Below, piece by piece: positions 14,237-23,600 of a DNA stretch of 64,000 bases; the stretch's first letter is position 1, and every line of letters starts with the position of its first letter. Position numbers and translations under genes: made by a program. A model generated the notes under the pieces. That model saw nothing but the letters and a program-made list of their open reading frames with translations, did not search any database and was not told the origin of the DNA. The stretch is from JBBDJB01 sp040880125 (GTDB taxonomy: Bacteria; Planctomycetota; Planctomycetia; Pirellulales; JBBDJB01): assembly GCA_040880125.1 (NCBI GenBank), contig JBBDJB010000018.1:248001-312000 (forward strand). The letters are read 5' to 3'.

Positions 14237-14262
14237 CTAGAACCAATAATGATTCTAGAATC
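14237..14262. promoter_or_regulatory. PerR/Fur-like operator upstream of the Fur-family gene
   Basis: On the minus strand, CTAGAATCATTATTG (plus coordinates 14244-14258) matches the PerR-box pattern NTANAANNATTNTAN at eight of nine fixed positions. It is embedded in two overlapping inverted repeats: CTAGAA-10 nt-TTCTAG (14237-14258) and the perfect palindrome GATTCTAGAATC (14251-14262). It lies about 90 bases before the start of the Fur-family gene, a good place for autoregulation. Confidence 0.55.
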
Positions 14263-14332
14263 ACTCGCAAGCCGAATCAAGCAGGGGCGCCATAAACCAC
14301 TCTTTGAGTGATTTCACGCTCCGGTCGGCGCG

Positions 14333-14611
14333 CTAGCCGACTTCATCCAGCATTCGCTCCAGGGCCAGGTCGAGCTTCTCGGGCGTCTCGTAGACGCCTT
14401 GGGCGATTTGCTGGCGGATCTGCGCGACGCGATCGAGGCGAACATCGCCACTCTCGGCGATATCCGCCGCAGCCTGGGCGGCCGCGGAGATGTCGAGCTT
14501 GTCGCCACCGGTGGTTGCGGACTCCGGTCGCTGCGACGGTGCGGGCGGTTGGTGGTGCGGGGCGTTGACCCTTTGAGCACCGTGAACGGAAGCGGGGCCT
14601 TGAATCTGCAT
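14333..14611 (-). CDS. flgM: FlgM-like anti-sigma-28 factor
   Basis: 92-residue protein. The N-terminus is disordered and rich in Pro, Gln and Ala (MQIQGPASVHGAQRVNAPHH). The C-terminal part has DKLDISAAAQAAADIAES, then RLDRVAQIRQQIAQGVYETP and LDLALERMLDEVG, the conserved helices with which FlgM binds the flagellar sigma factor FliA. ATG 14611 is preceded by GGGGAG at the right spacing, which fixes the start; the open frame upstream is noise. No other flagellar gene is in the window. Flagellar late-gene control is the family role; here it is inferred. Confidence 0.8.
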   Translation of the reverse strand: MQIQGPASVHGAQRVNAPHHQPPAPSQRPESATTGGDKLDISAAAQAAADIAESGDVRLDRVAQIRQQIAQGVYETPEKLDLALERMLDEVG

Positions 14612-15464
14612 CGAATGTCTCCCCTGTGGCAAACGGTCACCGATCATCGGCCAGCCGCGGCGTGGATTTGCCAGCCACGCAGTCGACGGACTTCGAACGG
14701 GAACCGCGGCCAAACGCTGAAGATACGGAATACTGCCGGACGACGTACCGAAGTGGTGATCGACAAGGACACCAGTTCGCTGTTCCTTCAAATCCGGGCA
14801 CGAACGGCCCGTCGCACGAAAGCGGCGAGGATTTGCAGGAACCTCCTGGAACGGTGCGGACTAGCCGATCGTCATCTACAAGATTTCCACTGGTACGTCA
14901 CAACGGACTCGCCGGCGCCGCATTCCGTGTCGGGCAAGGTCGACCTCGCGAGCGCGGGAACGAATGTACTTAGTTCATCGTCCAGTGCGGGCTCGGCGAT
15001 TCACATAAACGAACAAACACCTCCTTGTGCGTCCTGGAGAGAAGTTCTCCCGCTATAACGGCTATGACGAATCCTTCCAACGAGAGCGGACCGGCGCCTG
15101 TTCGCCCTGTCGCTGTCGACTTTTCTCAACACCGCGCAACTTCCAACGGTCACACTGGCCGCGGTGTTGCCGAAACTAACCACGCGAGACATTCAGTCCG
15201 GGGTATCCCGAAAATCCCTCACCGCGCGACCGACCGGTGCAATTGCTCGATCGTCGGTCATCCGCTGCCGGTAGCACGCTCCGAGGTGCATTCCACTACG
15301 CAATCGCGCCCACAACCGTTCGCAGCCCGGCGCATCGACACGCGCCGGCAGTTCATGGGGGCGGGATTATAGGAAGCTGCCGAAAAGGGGGCAAGATCGA
15401 TACAGCTTGTGATAGCACGGACCAGTGCCGGCCATCCGCCGCATATGCTGTCATCCGCCAGTGG
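14612..15464. other. Long intergenic region without a supported gene
   Basis: 853 bases between the flgM start and the end of the threonine aldolase gene. Several short open frames exist on both strands, but none has a plausible start with ribosome-binding site or a recognisable family. The left end must contain the flgM promoter. I see no tRNA, repeat array or strong hairpin. It could hold a decayed gene or a non-coding RNA, but nothing positive supports either. Confidence 0.5.
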
Positions 15465-16553
15465 CTAGCCGTACGTCGCCCCGGCGGCTTGGGAAGTGGC
15501 GGCGCCGTTTCGAGCCTCGGCAGCAGCCCGATCCAGCATCGCAGCCGATCGCTGGATGTCATCCGCCGTCACGTCCAGGTGCGCAACCGCGCGAATCCGC
15601 CCCGGCCCCACGGCCAGCACGAGCAGACCGTGCTCGCGCAGACGGCCGACAAATTGCGCGGCGGTGCCGAGCGCTGCGTCGACGTCGAACGTGACAATAT
15701 TCGTATGCACGTCCGTAGGCGAGAGCCGCAGTCCCTCGATCCCGTCGACGATCTCCCCGAACCGGCGGGCGTTGGCATGATCTTCCGCCAGCCGCTGGAC
15801 GTGGTGATCGAGCGCATAGAGGGCCGCCGCCGCGATGACGCCCGCCTGCCGCATGCCTCCACCAAACACCTTGCGGTGCCGCCTCGCTTCGCGGATCAGA
15901 TCGGCCGGACCACACAGGGCCGAACCGACCGGGGCGCCGAGGCCTTTGCTGAAACAGATACTCACGGTATCGAACCCCGCCGTCCAATCGGCCGCGGAAA
16001 TGCCCGAAGCCACCACGGCATTGAACAGCCGCGCCCCGTCCAGATGCGCGGCAAGGCGATTCTGGCGCGCCCAGGCGCAAATCTCCCGCACCGTGTCGAA
16101 CGGTTGGATTCGGCCCGCACCGCGGTTGTGCGTGTTCTCGACGCAAATAAGGCGCGTCCGCGCGCAGTGCTCGTCGTCGGGACGAATCATCCCCTCCAGT
16201 TGCGCAGGCTCAAGCACGCCGCACTGGCCTTGGATCGGCCGCGGAGCGACTCCGCTGAGCTGCACGTGCGCCGCCTGCTCCATATTGAAGATGTGGCTGC
16301 CGGCTTCGCACAAAAATTCATCGCCGCGTTGGCAGTGCAGGCGGACGCCGATCTGGTTGGACATCGTGCCCGAGGGGACGAAGAGGGCTGCTTCTTTGCC
16401 GACCATCTCGGCCACGCGCCGCTGAAGCCGATTCACGCTCGGGTCTTCGTCGAAGACGTCGTCCCCGACTTCGGCCGCGGCCATGGCGGCCCGCATGCCG
16501 GCGGTCGGCTTGGTGAGGGTATCGCTGCGCAAATCGATGGCGGGTTGCATCAT
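15465..16553 (-). CDS. ltaE: Low-specificity L-threonine aldolase
   Basis: 362-residue PLP enzyme of fold type I. It cleaves L-threonine or L-allo-threonine to glycine and acetaldehyde. Key features: N-terminal DLRSDTLTKPT and GDDVFDEDPSVNRLQ, HLDGARLFN with Asp172 contacting the PLP pyridine nitrogen, and SICFSKGLGAPVG with the Schiff-base Lys203. It starts MMQPAIDLRSD, and either of the two ATGs is possible. It is oriented like the DadA-type gene 115 bases upstream and may be co-transcribed with it, giving a small amino-acid catabolism group. Confidence 0.92.
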   Translation of the reverse strand: MMQPAIDLRSDTLTKPTAGMRAAMAAAEVGDDVFDEDPSVNRLQRRVAEMVGKEAALFVPSGTMSNQIGVRLHCQRGDEFLCEAGSHIFNMEQAAHVQLSGVAPRPIQGQCGVLEPAQLEGMIRPDDEHCARTRLICVENTHNRGAGRIQPFDTVREICAWARQNRLAAHLDGARLFNAVVASGISAADWTAGFDTVSICFSKGLGAPVGSALCGPADLIREARRHRKVFGGGMRQAGVIAAAALYALDHHVQRLAEDHANARRFGEIVDGIEGLRLSPTDVHTNIVTFDVDAALGTAAQFVGRLREHGLLVLAVGPGRIRAVAHLDVTADDIQRSAAMLDRAAAEARNGAATSQAAGATYG

Positions 16554-16668
16554 TACTCGAATTGCCTCGTCGGCGAGAAACGGGATGGATCGCTTACGTC
16601 AAGGATAGAAGGCCGCCGCGAGCGTCGCAAGGCAGTGGCGATCGGCGCGCCTCTCATCCGACTGCTCG

Positions 16669-17916
16669 CTAAAACCGCCGGAGCGAATACGGCGCGGGAT
16701 CGATCGAGGGGCTTTTGTCGGCGATCATCTCGGCCACCAGCCGGCCGGTCGCCGGCGCCATCGAAAGGCCCAGCATGTTGTGTCCGGCGGCGACGATGAC
16801 GTTGTGCAGCGCCGCAGTGCGGTCGATGATCGGGATGCCGTCGTAGGTCATCGGGCGCCAGCCGAACCACTCCTCTTCGATGGGTTCGGCCACCGGCTCG
16901 CGCAAGTACCGCCGGGCGCCGTCCCTCAGCAGCCCGAGCCGCGTGCGGTGGATCGTGGCATCATAGCCGGCGAACTCCATCGTCGAGCCCAACCGGTAGC
17001 CAGACTGCATCGGCGTCACCACGACCTTGTCTTCCGGAAAGAGCAGCGGCATCGCTGGACAGATCGCAGGACGCGGCATCGTCACCGAATAGCCCTTGCC
17101 CGGCTGAATCGGAATTATGCAACCGAGCTCGCCCGAAAGCTTCGGCGCGAGCGCCCCGGTCGCCAGCACGAACGCGTCAGCCGCGATCGAGCCCTGGGCG
17201 GTCTCGACCGCCGTGGCGCGGCCGTTTTGCTTCGCAAAGCCGCGCGCCGCCGCTCCCTCGTGAATGACGACGCCACGCCGCTCGAGCACGCTGCGCCACT
17301 CGGACATGAGCCGATCCGGGCGGAGGTGCGCGTCCTCCGGGTAGTACCAGCCGCCGGCCAGTCCGTCGAGCAGCGCCGGCTCCAGGTCGAGCAGTTCTTG
17401 CGGTTCGATTCGCTTTGCCGGCAGGTTAAACTCGTCGGCCAGCAGCCGATCCGTCTGCGAGTACGCTTCCATCTCCTGGGTTGTTCGGAAGACGAACAGC
17501 AGCCCCTTGCGCTCCCACTGGCAATCCATTTGTTCGCTACGGATCATCTCGTCGTACATCGCGAGCGACGGATCCAGCAGCCGCTGACAGGCCCTCCCGG
17601 CGGAAAGCATATCCCGCCGATTGCAGCGACGGGCGAAGCGCAATAGCCACATCCACAGCGCCGGATCGAGCCGCGGCTTGATGGCAAACGGAGAATTGCG
17701 GCGGAACATCGCGCGGAGCGTGCGGCCGATCGCGCCGGGTTCAGCCAGCGGCAGCACGTGACTGGGGCAGACCAAACCGCAATTGGCGTGCGAGCATCCG
17801 CGGCCGAAGCGGTCTTTTTCTAAGAGCGTAACCTGGCAGCCGTCGCGGATCAGATGGTACGCGCACGCGGCACCGATTACGCCGCCCCCGATTACGACCA
17901 CGTGTTGCTGTGTCAT
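16669..17916 (-). CDS. FAD-dependent D-amino acid dehydrogenase family protein (DadA-like)
   Basis: 415-residue flavoprotein of the DAO/DadA family. It begins with the Rossmann dinucleotide-binding motif VVVIGGGVIGAACAYHLI and ends with the FAD-binding stretch GWRPMTYDGIPIIDRT...NVIVAAGHNMLGLSMAPATG. The family oxidises D-amino acids, proline or hydroxyproline derivatives to imino acids, passing electrons to the respiratory chain. Its position next to an enolase-superfamily gene that resembles cis-3-hydroxy-L-proline dehydratase suggests a (hydroxy)proline substrate, which is inference. A Cys-rich patch, GCSHANCGLVCPSH, follows the glutamate of the FAD-binding strand and is shared with planctomycete homologues as I remember them. 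Confidence 0.85.
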   Translation of the reverse strand: MTQQHVVVIGGGVIGAACAYHLIRDGCQVTLLEKDRFGRGCSHANCGLVCPSHVLPLAEPGAIGRTLRAMFRRNSPFAIKPRLDPALWMWLLRFARRCNRRDMLSAGRACQRLLDPSLAMYDEMIRSEQMDCQWERKGLLFVFRTTQEMEAYSQTDRLLADEFNLPAKRIEPQELLDLEPALLDGLAGGWYYPEDAHLRPDRLMSEWRSVLERRGVVIHEGAAARGFAKQNGRATAVETAQGSIAADAFVLATGALAPKLSGELGCIIPIQPGKGYSVTMPRPAICPAMPLLFPEDKVVVTPMQSGYRLGSTMEFAGYDATIHRTRLGLLRDGARRYLREPVAEPIEEEWFGWRPMTYDGIPIIDRTAALHNVIVAAGHNMLGLSMAPATGRLVAEMIADKSPSIDPAPYSLRRF

Positions 17917-18012
17917 CGATGCTGCATCGTCAACTGTTCTGGTGGCATGGACATGCCTGGTTGTGCGCGTCTCAGAGTAGCACTGAGAGTTTGCTCTACG
18001 CAGCGGCAGAAA

Positions 18013-18079
18013 CCCTCTCCCCGGCCCTCTCCCAGAGGGAGAGGGAGATGTCCGGTGGCACAGACATTCCTGTCTGTGC
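18013..18079. repeat. Composite dispersed repeat: CCCTCTCCC hairpin followed by GCACAGACA hairpin
   Basis: CCCTCTCCC (18025-18033) and GGGAGAGGG (18037-18045) are perfect 9-bp arms around AGA, preceded by CCCTCTCCCCGGCC (18013-18026), whose reverse complement is at 6263-6276. Twelve bases on, GCACAGACA (18058-18066) and TGTCTGTGC (18071-18079) form 9-bp arms around TTCC. It fills the space between two minus-strand genes and could terminate the upstream transcript. Confidence 0.85.
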
Positions 18080-18104
18080 AGGTGCCTCTTTGTAAACCTC
18101 GGAC

Positions 18105-19208
18105 TTATTCAAACACCATCCGCGGCTTTCCCAGCGCCTCCCTCCGCGGCGTGATACCCAGCCCTGCCGCAAGCGGCGCCGCCATGCGACCGCCTTCGCG
18201 CTGCGGTGCGCCTTCGGCCGTGCTCACCGTTACGTAGCTGTTGAAGTCGGTCGAGGTAAACAGCAGCTCCGGCGGCGTGCTGTGTGCCAAGTGGGCGATC
18301 GCCGCGGTGACGATGTCGCCTCCCCAACTGTCTTCGATGGTCATGGCGATGCCGAGCGAAGCGCACAGATCGCGTGTCTGCCGCGCACGCGTAAGGCCGC
18401 CAAATTTGCTGATCTTGATGTTCACCACGTCCATGGCCAGATCGGCCCGCCCCCGCAACAGCATGTCCAACCCGTCGATTACTTCGTCCAACACGAACGG
18501 ATGCGTCGTCTGCCGGCGCACGGCGAGGCACTCCTCGTAGCTGGCGCACGGCTGCTCGATGTAGACGTCCAGATCGCGCACCGCACGAACGACGCGTATC
18601 GCTTCGTGGACCACCCAGCCGGCGTTGGCGTCGGCGATGAGTTTGTCGCCCGGCTGCAACTGCTCGCTCACCGCGTGGATCCGACGGATGTCTTCGTCGG
18701 GGTCGCCGCCGACCTTCAATTGAAAGCGGCGATAGCCCTCCTCTCGATACTGCCGGACCCGGGCCGCCATCTGCTCAGGCGACTGCTGCGAGATCGCCCG
18801 GTAGAGCACGAAGTCCTGCCCATAGCGTCCGCCCAGCAGCGTGCAAAGCGGCAGCTCGGCGGTTTTGCCGAGGATGTCCCAAGCCGCCATGTCGAGGGCC
18901 GACTTCACATAGGGGTGTCCCTTCAGGCAGGCGTCCATGCGGCGGTTCAGGCGATCGAGCTGGCACGGATCCTCGCCGATCAACAGCGGAGCAATCGCCG
19001 CCAGGCCGGTGCGGCAGCCTTCGGCGTATGCTGGCAGATAGGCCGGCCCCAGCGGGCAGACTTCACCATAGCCGGTCACGCCGGTCTCGGTCTCCACCTC
19101 GACCACGGTGCTGTCGAACACCGCCACCGACTTTCCGCCGGACCAGTTATAGCTCCCCTCGCGCAGGGGTAGATCGACTTGGTAGACGGAGATTTTGCGG
19201 ATCGTCAT
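18105..19208 (-). CDS. Enolase-superfamily enzyme, probably cis-3-hydroxy-L-proline dehydratase type
   Basis: 367-residue mandelate racemase/muconate-lactonising-type barrel. Metal ligands read IADAN (Asp193), YIEQP (Glu218) and LDE (Asp241). General-base lysines are Lys165 in FQLKVGGDP and Lys268 in VNIKISK. The N-terminal specificity region (YQVDLPLREGSYNWSGGKSV...EVCPLGPAYLPAYAEG) resembles bacterial cis-3-hydroxy-L-proline dehydratases from memory. A dipeptide epimerase or proline-betaine epimerase is the main alternative. ATG 19208 gives MTIRKISVYQVDLP, the usual family start; the 49 residues upstream look non-coding. The DadA-like gene follows on the same strand. Confidence 0.75.
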   Translation of the reverse strand: MTIRKISVYQVDLPLREGSYNWSGGKSVAVFDSTVVEVETETGVTGYGEVCPLGPAYLPAYAEGCRTGLAAIAPLLIGEDPCQLDRLNRRMDACLKGHPYVKSALDMAAWDILGKTAELPLCTLLGGRYGQDFVLYRAISQQSPEQMAARVRQYREEGYRRFQLKVGGDPDEDIRRIHAVSEQLQPGDKLIADANAGWVVHEAIRVVRAVRDLDVYIEQPCASYEECLAVRRQTTHPFVLDEVIDGLDMLLRGRADLAMDVVNIKISKFGGLTRARQTRDLCASLGIAMTIEDSWGGDIVTAAIAHLAHSTPPELLFTSTDFNSYVTVSTAEGAPQREGGRMAAPLAAGLGITPRREALGKPRMVFE

Positions 19209-19443
19209 GTGCGCGTGCCGCCGCGGAGCGCGAGGCGGTCCTAATCGACGCTGAGGCAGCGATTTGCTATCGTGAGCTAGGATAACGATAATCATCCCTT
19301 GGGCAGGATGAAAGCACTGTGCGGCAAAGAAGCTCGCCACTGCCCCACTCGCCAACCGTTTTCATTCCCGCATGCTTGCCGTTCACCTTCGACCGCTGGC
19401 CGGCTCTGAATCGCGCCCCAGACCATCTGCTAGGAAACGATCC

Positions 19444-20457
19444 ATGACGCCTCGCACCACGATGCGTACGACGCTGTTTCTCGTTCTGTTCAGCTTGGGA
19501 GCGGCCGCCGGCGCACAAGACGCCTGGGTGGTCTACGAAGGCCAAGCAGGACCAGGCCAGGGGAAACACATCGTGCTGGTGTCCGGCGATGAGGAGTACC
19601 GATCGGAAGAAGCGCTGCCGATGCTCGGGAAGATCCTCGCCCAGCACCACGGGTTCCGCTGCACGGTGCTGTTTGCGATTAACCCCGAGGACGGCACGAT
19701 CGACCCGAACAACCAGACAAACATCCCCGGCTTGGAGGCGCTCCAGTCAGCCGACCTGATGGTCATCGCCACGCGGTTCCGCGAGCTGCCGGACGAGCAA
19801 ATGCGGCACGTCGTCCAGTACGTCGAAGCAGGCAAGCCGGTCGTAGGGCTGCGGACGGCCACGCACGCGTTCGCGTATAGCCGCAATCGCGACAGCGACA
19901 ACGCCAAGTACAGCTACAACAGCCAAGCGTGGCCCGGCGGATTCGGGCAGCAAGTGCTCGGAGAAACCTGGGTCAGCCACCACGGCGCCCACGGGAGCGA
20001 AAGCACGCGCGGAGTAATTAACGACGAGCACCAGGACCATCCGATCCTGCGCGGCGTGGAGGACATCTGGGGGCCGACCGACGTCTACACGGTCCGGAAC
20101 CTGCCGGAGAGTGCCCACGTGCTCGTGCACGGCCAGGTGCTCAGCGGCATGAAGCCGGACTCCCCGCCGGTCGAAGGCCGCAAGAACAACCCCATGATGC
20201 CGCTGGCCTGGACGAAGCAGTACGAAGCGCCTGGCGGCGAGACGGGCCGCGTGTTCTGCACCACGATGGGATCCTCGACCGACCTGGCCAGCGAAGGCCT
20301 GCGGCGTCTGGTGGTCAACGCCTGCTATTGGGCGGTCGGACTGGAAGAGAAGCTTCCCGCCAAGAGCAAAGTCGAAATCGTCGGCGAGTACGACCCTACG
20401 CCGTTTGGGTTTGGGCAGTTCAAAAAGGGCGTGAAGCCGTCCGACCACGCACTGTAA
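19444..20457 (+). CDS. Secreted ThuA-domain protein
   Basis: 337 residues with an N-terminal signal peptide (MRTTLFLVLFSLGAAAGAQ). The rest is a ThuA-like, glutamine-amidotransferase-type fold: HIVLVSGDEEYRSEEALPML, ADLMVIATRFRELPDEQMRHV, PVVGLRTATHAF, then a Trp- and Gly-rich region and GRVFCTTMGSSTDL. ThuA proteins are linked to trehalose or other sugar metabolism; in planctomycetes they are numerous, exported and of unproven function. ATG 19444 gives a good signal peptide. It opens the plus-strand block of exported proteins that runs to 31890. Confidence 0.85.
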   Translation: MTPRTTMRTTLFLVLFSLGAAAGAQDAWVVYEGQAGPGQGKHIVLVSGDEEYRSEEALPMLGKILAQHHGFRCTVLFAINPEDGTIDPNNQTNIPGLEALQSADLMVIATRFRELPDEQMRHVVQYVEAGKPVVGLRTATHAFAYSRNRDSDNAKYSYNSQAWPGGFGQQVLGETWVSHHGAHGSESTRGVINDEHQDHPILRGVEDIWGPTDVYTVRNLPESAHVLVHGQVLSGMKPDSPPVEGRKNNPMMPLAWTKQYEAPGGETGRVFCTTMGSSTDLASEGLRRLVVNACYWAVGLEEKLPAKSKVEIVGEYDPTPFGFGQFKKGVKPSDHAL

Positions 20458-20485
20458 TCGGCAGAGCGACGCGCCGTTCGCGCCG

Positions 20486-20528
20486 GGAGTTCACTCCGGG
20501 TGCCACGGCTGGCTGGTCCAGCCGTGCC
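20486..20528. repeat. Palindromic element after the ThuA gene (likely terminator)
   Basis: Two hairpins in tandem: GGAGT (20486-20490) with ACTCC (20493-20497), then CACGGCTGG (20504-20512) with CCAGCCGTG (20518-20526) around CTGGT. From memory, very similar palindromes recur in planctomycete intergenic regions. It lies 29 bases after the ThuA stop codon. No T-tract follows, so termination is not certain. Confidence 0.65.
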
Positions 20529-20614
20529 GTCAAGCTCGGAAGAGGGCGACCGATTTCAAGTAGTGATGGAAAGCCGGCGGCTCGCACAGTTCGCTTGGTC
20601 TTTTAGGGTCTGCA

Positions 20615-23600
20615 ATGCGCGTCACTAGGTGCAATAAGGCGATCCGCACGCTGCTCGTGGTGGCGTTTTGTGCCGCGTGGGGCAGCCAAGTTTCCGCCGC
20701 GCCGCCGGAGGCGCTCCGCTATAACTTCGATGTTCAGCCGGTCCTCTCCGACCGCTGCTATCGCTGCCACGGTCCCGACGAAGGCCAACGTCAGGCGGAG
20801 TTGCGGCTTGACGTCGAGCAGGCCGCCAAGGGCGAGTCCCAAACCGGCGAGGTCGACCGCATCATACAGGCCGGCGACCCGAAAGGCAGCGAGCTTTACC
20901 GGCGGATCGTGTCGGACGATCCCGCCTACCGGATGCCGCCGCCGGACTCGAATCTGTCGCTCTCGGAGGTGGAGATCGAGAACCTGCGGCGGTGGATCGA
21001 ACAGGGCGCGAAGTGGGAGAGCCACTGGTCGCTGACTCCGCCGGGCGATGTGGCCGTTCCCGCGGTCGACAGCACCACCTGGTGCCGCAACGAGATCGAC
21101 CGGTTCGTGCTCGCGCGACTCCAGACCGAGGGGCTCTCCCCCAGCCCCGTAGCGGACAAGACCGCGCTGATCCGGCGGCTCAGTTTCGATCTGACCGGCT
21201 TGCCGCCCGCAACGAGCGAGATCGACGCGTTTCTGGCGGATGACTCGCCCGGGGCTTACGAGCGGCTGGTGGACCGGCTGCTGGAGTCGCCCCGCTTCGG
21301 TGAGCGAATGGCGGTCGACTGGCTCGACGTCGCCCGGTACGCCGACACGTACGGCTACCAGGCCGACGTCTACCGCGATATGTCGCCGTGGCGCGATTGG
21401 GTGATCCGATCGTTCAACGGAAACCTGCCTTACGACCAGTTCATCACCTGGCAACTGGCCGGGGATCTATTGCCGGGGGCGACGCGCGACCCAATACTCG
21501 CAACGGCGTTCAACCGCAACCATCGCCAGACCAACGAAGGCGGCAGCATCGAAGAGGAGTTCCGCACCGAATACGTCGCCGATCGCGTCAACACCTTCGG
21601 GGCGGCCTTCCTCGGGCTGACACTGGAATGCTGCCGCTGCCACGATCATAAGTACGATCCGCTGGCCCAGCAGGAATACTACGAGCTATCCGCCTTCTTC
21701 AACAGCATCGACGAATCCGGCTTGTATTCGCACTTCACCGATGCGGTGCCGACTCCCACGCTGCTGTTGACCACGCCGGAGCAAGATCGCACGATCGAAG
21801 CGACCGAGAGCGAAATCGAAGCGGCGGAGGCGAAGCTGGCGCAGGTTGCCAAATCTCGGCGCGAAGCCTGTGCCACCTGGCAATCGCAACAGAACGAGCA
21901 ATCCCCGACGATAGCCGGATTGGTCGCTGACTTCGCCATGGACGCCATCGAAGACGGCAAGATCGCCAATCGCGCCGATGCGGACAAGCCGGCCGGCACC
22001 TCGGGCGGGCCGCGGATCGTGCCGGGCAAGGTCGGCAGCGCCGTCGAACTGGACGGCGAAAACAACGTGACAACCGCGATCGGAGGCGACTTCACCCGCG
22101 ACGATGCGTTCTCCATTGCCCTGTGGATCAAGACGCCGGACGTGAAGGACCGGGCCGTGGTGCTTCACCGCTCCCGGGCGTGGACCGACGCCGGCAGCCG
22201 CGGGTATGAGCTCTTGATCGAAGACGGCCGGCTGAGCTTTGCCCTGGTGCACTTCTGGCCGGGCAACGCCATTCGCAAACACGCCGTTGCACCGCTGCCC
22301 ATCGACCAGTGGGTTCACGTCGCGGTGACGTATGACGGTTCCAGCCGCGCCGACGGGTTGAGCCTTTTCATCGACGGCGAGGCGGCTGACTGCGAGACGG
22401 TCCGCGATCATCTCTACAAGAACATCACCGGCGGCGGTGCCGATGAATTGACGGTGGGCCAGCGGTTTCGCGATCGTGGCTTTCAAGGCGGCGCGGTCGA
22501 CGAGTTGAAGATCTTCCGCCGCCAACTGACGCCGCTGGAGGTGGCACAACTGCACGACAGCCACAGCCTCGCCCGCGTGCTGGCAAAACCGGCCGACCAG
22601 CGAGCGGTGGTCGAGAGCGAAGCGATCTTCGCCTGGTATCTCCACAATCACGATGAGCCGTACCGCACGGCACTGGCCGAACTGCGCGAGGTGCGCCGCC
22701 GCCGGAGCGAACTGATCGATCCGATCGCCGAGATCATGGTGATGCGCGAGCTTCCCGAGCAGCGGCCGACGTATCTTTTGAAGCGCGGCGCCTACGACGC
22801 GCCGGGCAAGCGTGTATCCCCGGATGTGCCCGATTGCCTGCCTCCGCTACCGGAGGAGATGCCGCGCAATCGGCTGGCCCTGGCCCGGTGGCTGACCCTG
22901 CCCCATCATCCGCTCACCGCGCGCGTGGCGGTGAATCGCTTTTGGCAGGGGCTGTTCGGTCGCGGCCTGGTCGCCACACCGGAGGACTTCGGGCGGCAGG
23001 GACAGTTGCCCTCGCATCCGGAACTGCTCGACCGGCTGTCGCGCTCTTTTGTCGACTCCGGCTGGGACGTCAAGGGGCTGCTCAAGCAGATGGTCATGTC
23101 GGCCACGTACCGGCAGAGCTCGGATTGCTCGCCCGAGCTGCGTGCTCGCGATCCGGAAAACGTGCTGCTGGCCCGCGGCGCGAGCTATCGCCTGCCGGCG
23201 GAGATGCTCCGCGACAGTGCGCTGTTGACCAGCGGGCTGCTGGTTGAAAAGATCGGCGGCCCGCCGGTCAAGCCCTACCAGCCTGAGGGGCTATGGGAGG
23301 AGAAGTCCGGCGCGAGTTACGTCCGCGACAAAGGCGAGGGGAGCCACCGCCGCAGTTTGTACACGTTCTGGAAGAGGACCTCGCCGCCGCCGGCGATGAT
23401 GACTTTCGACGCGGCCAACCGCGAAGTCTGCGTGGTCCGCCGACAGACGACCACCACGCCGCTGCAAGCGCTCGTACTTTTAAACGATCCGCAATACGTC
23501 GAGGCCGCGCGAGCACTCGCGGAGAATTTGTGCCAGCGTAAACATGAAGACATTGATGATCGACTCATTGAGGCCTTTCGGCGATTGACGAGCAAGTCGC

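Noticed and set aside
15060..15200. A possible fragment of a transporter (FALSLSTFLNTAQLP-like)
   Set aside because: Only about 40 residues, with a stop just upstream and no start; too short to separate from chance.
15237..16799. 520-residue plus-strand open frame
   Set aside because: Antisense to the threonine aldolase, whose PLP site and start are convincing.
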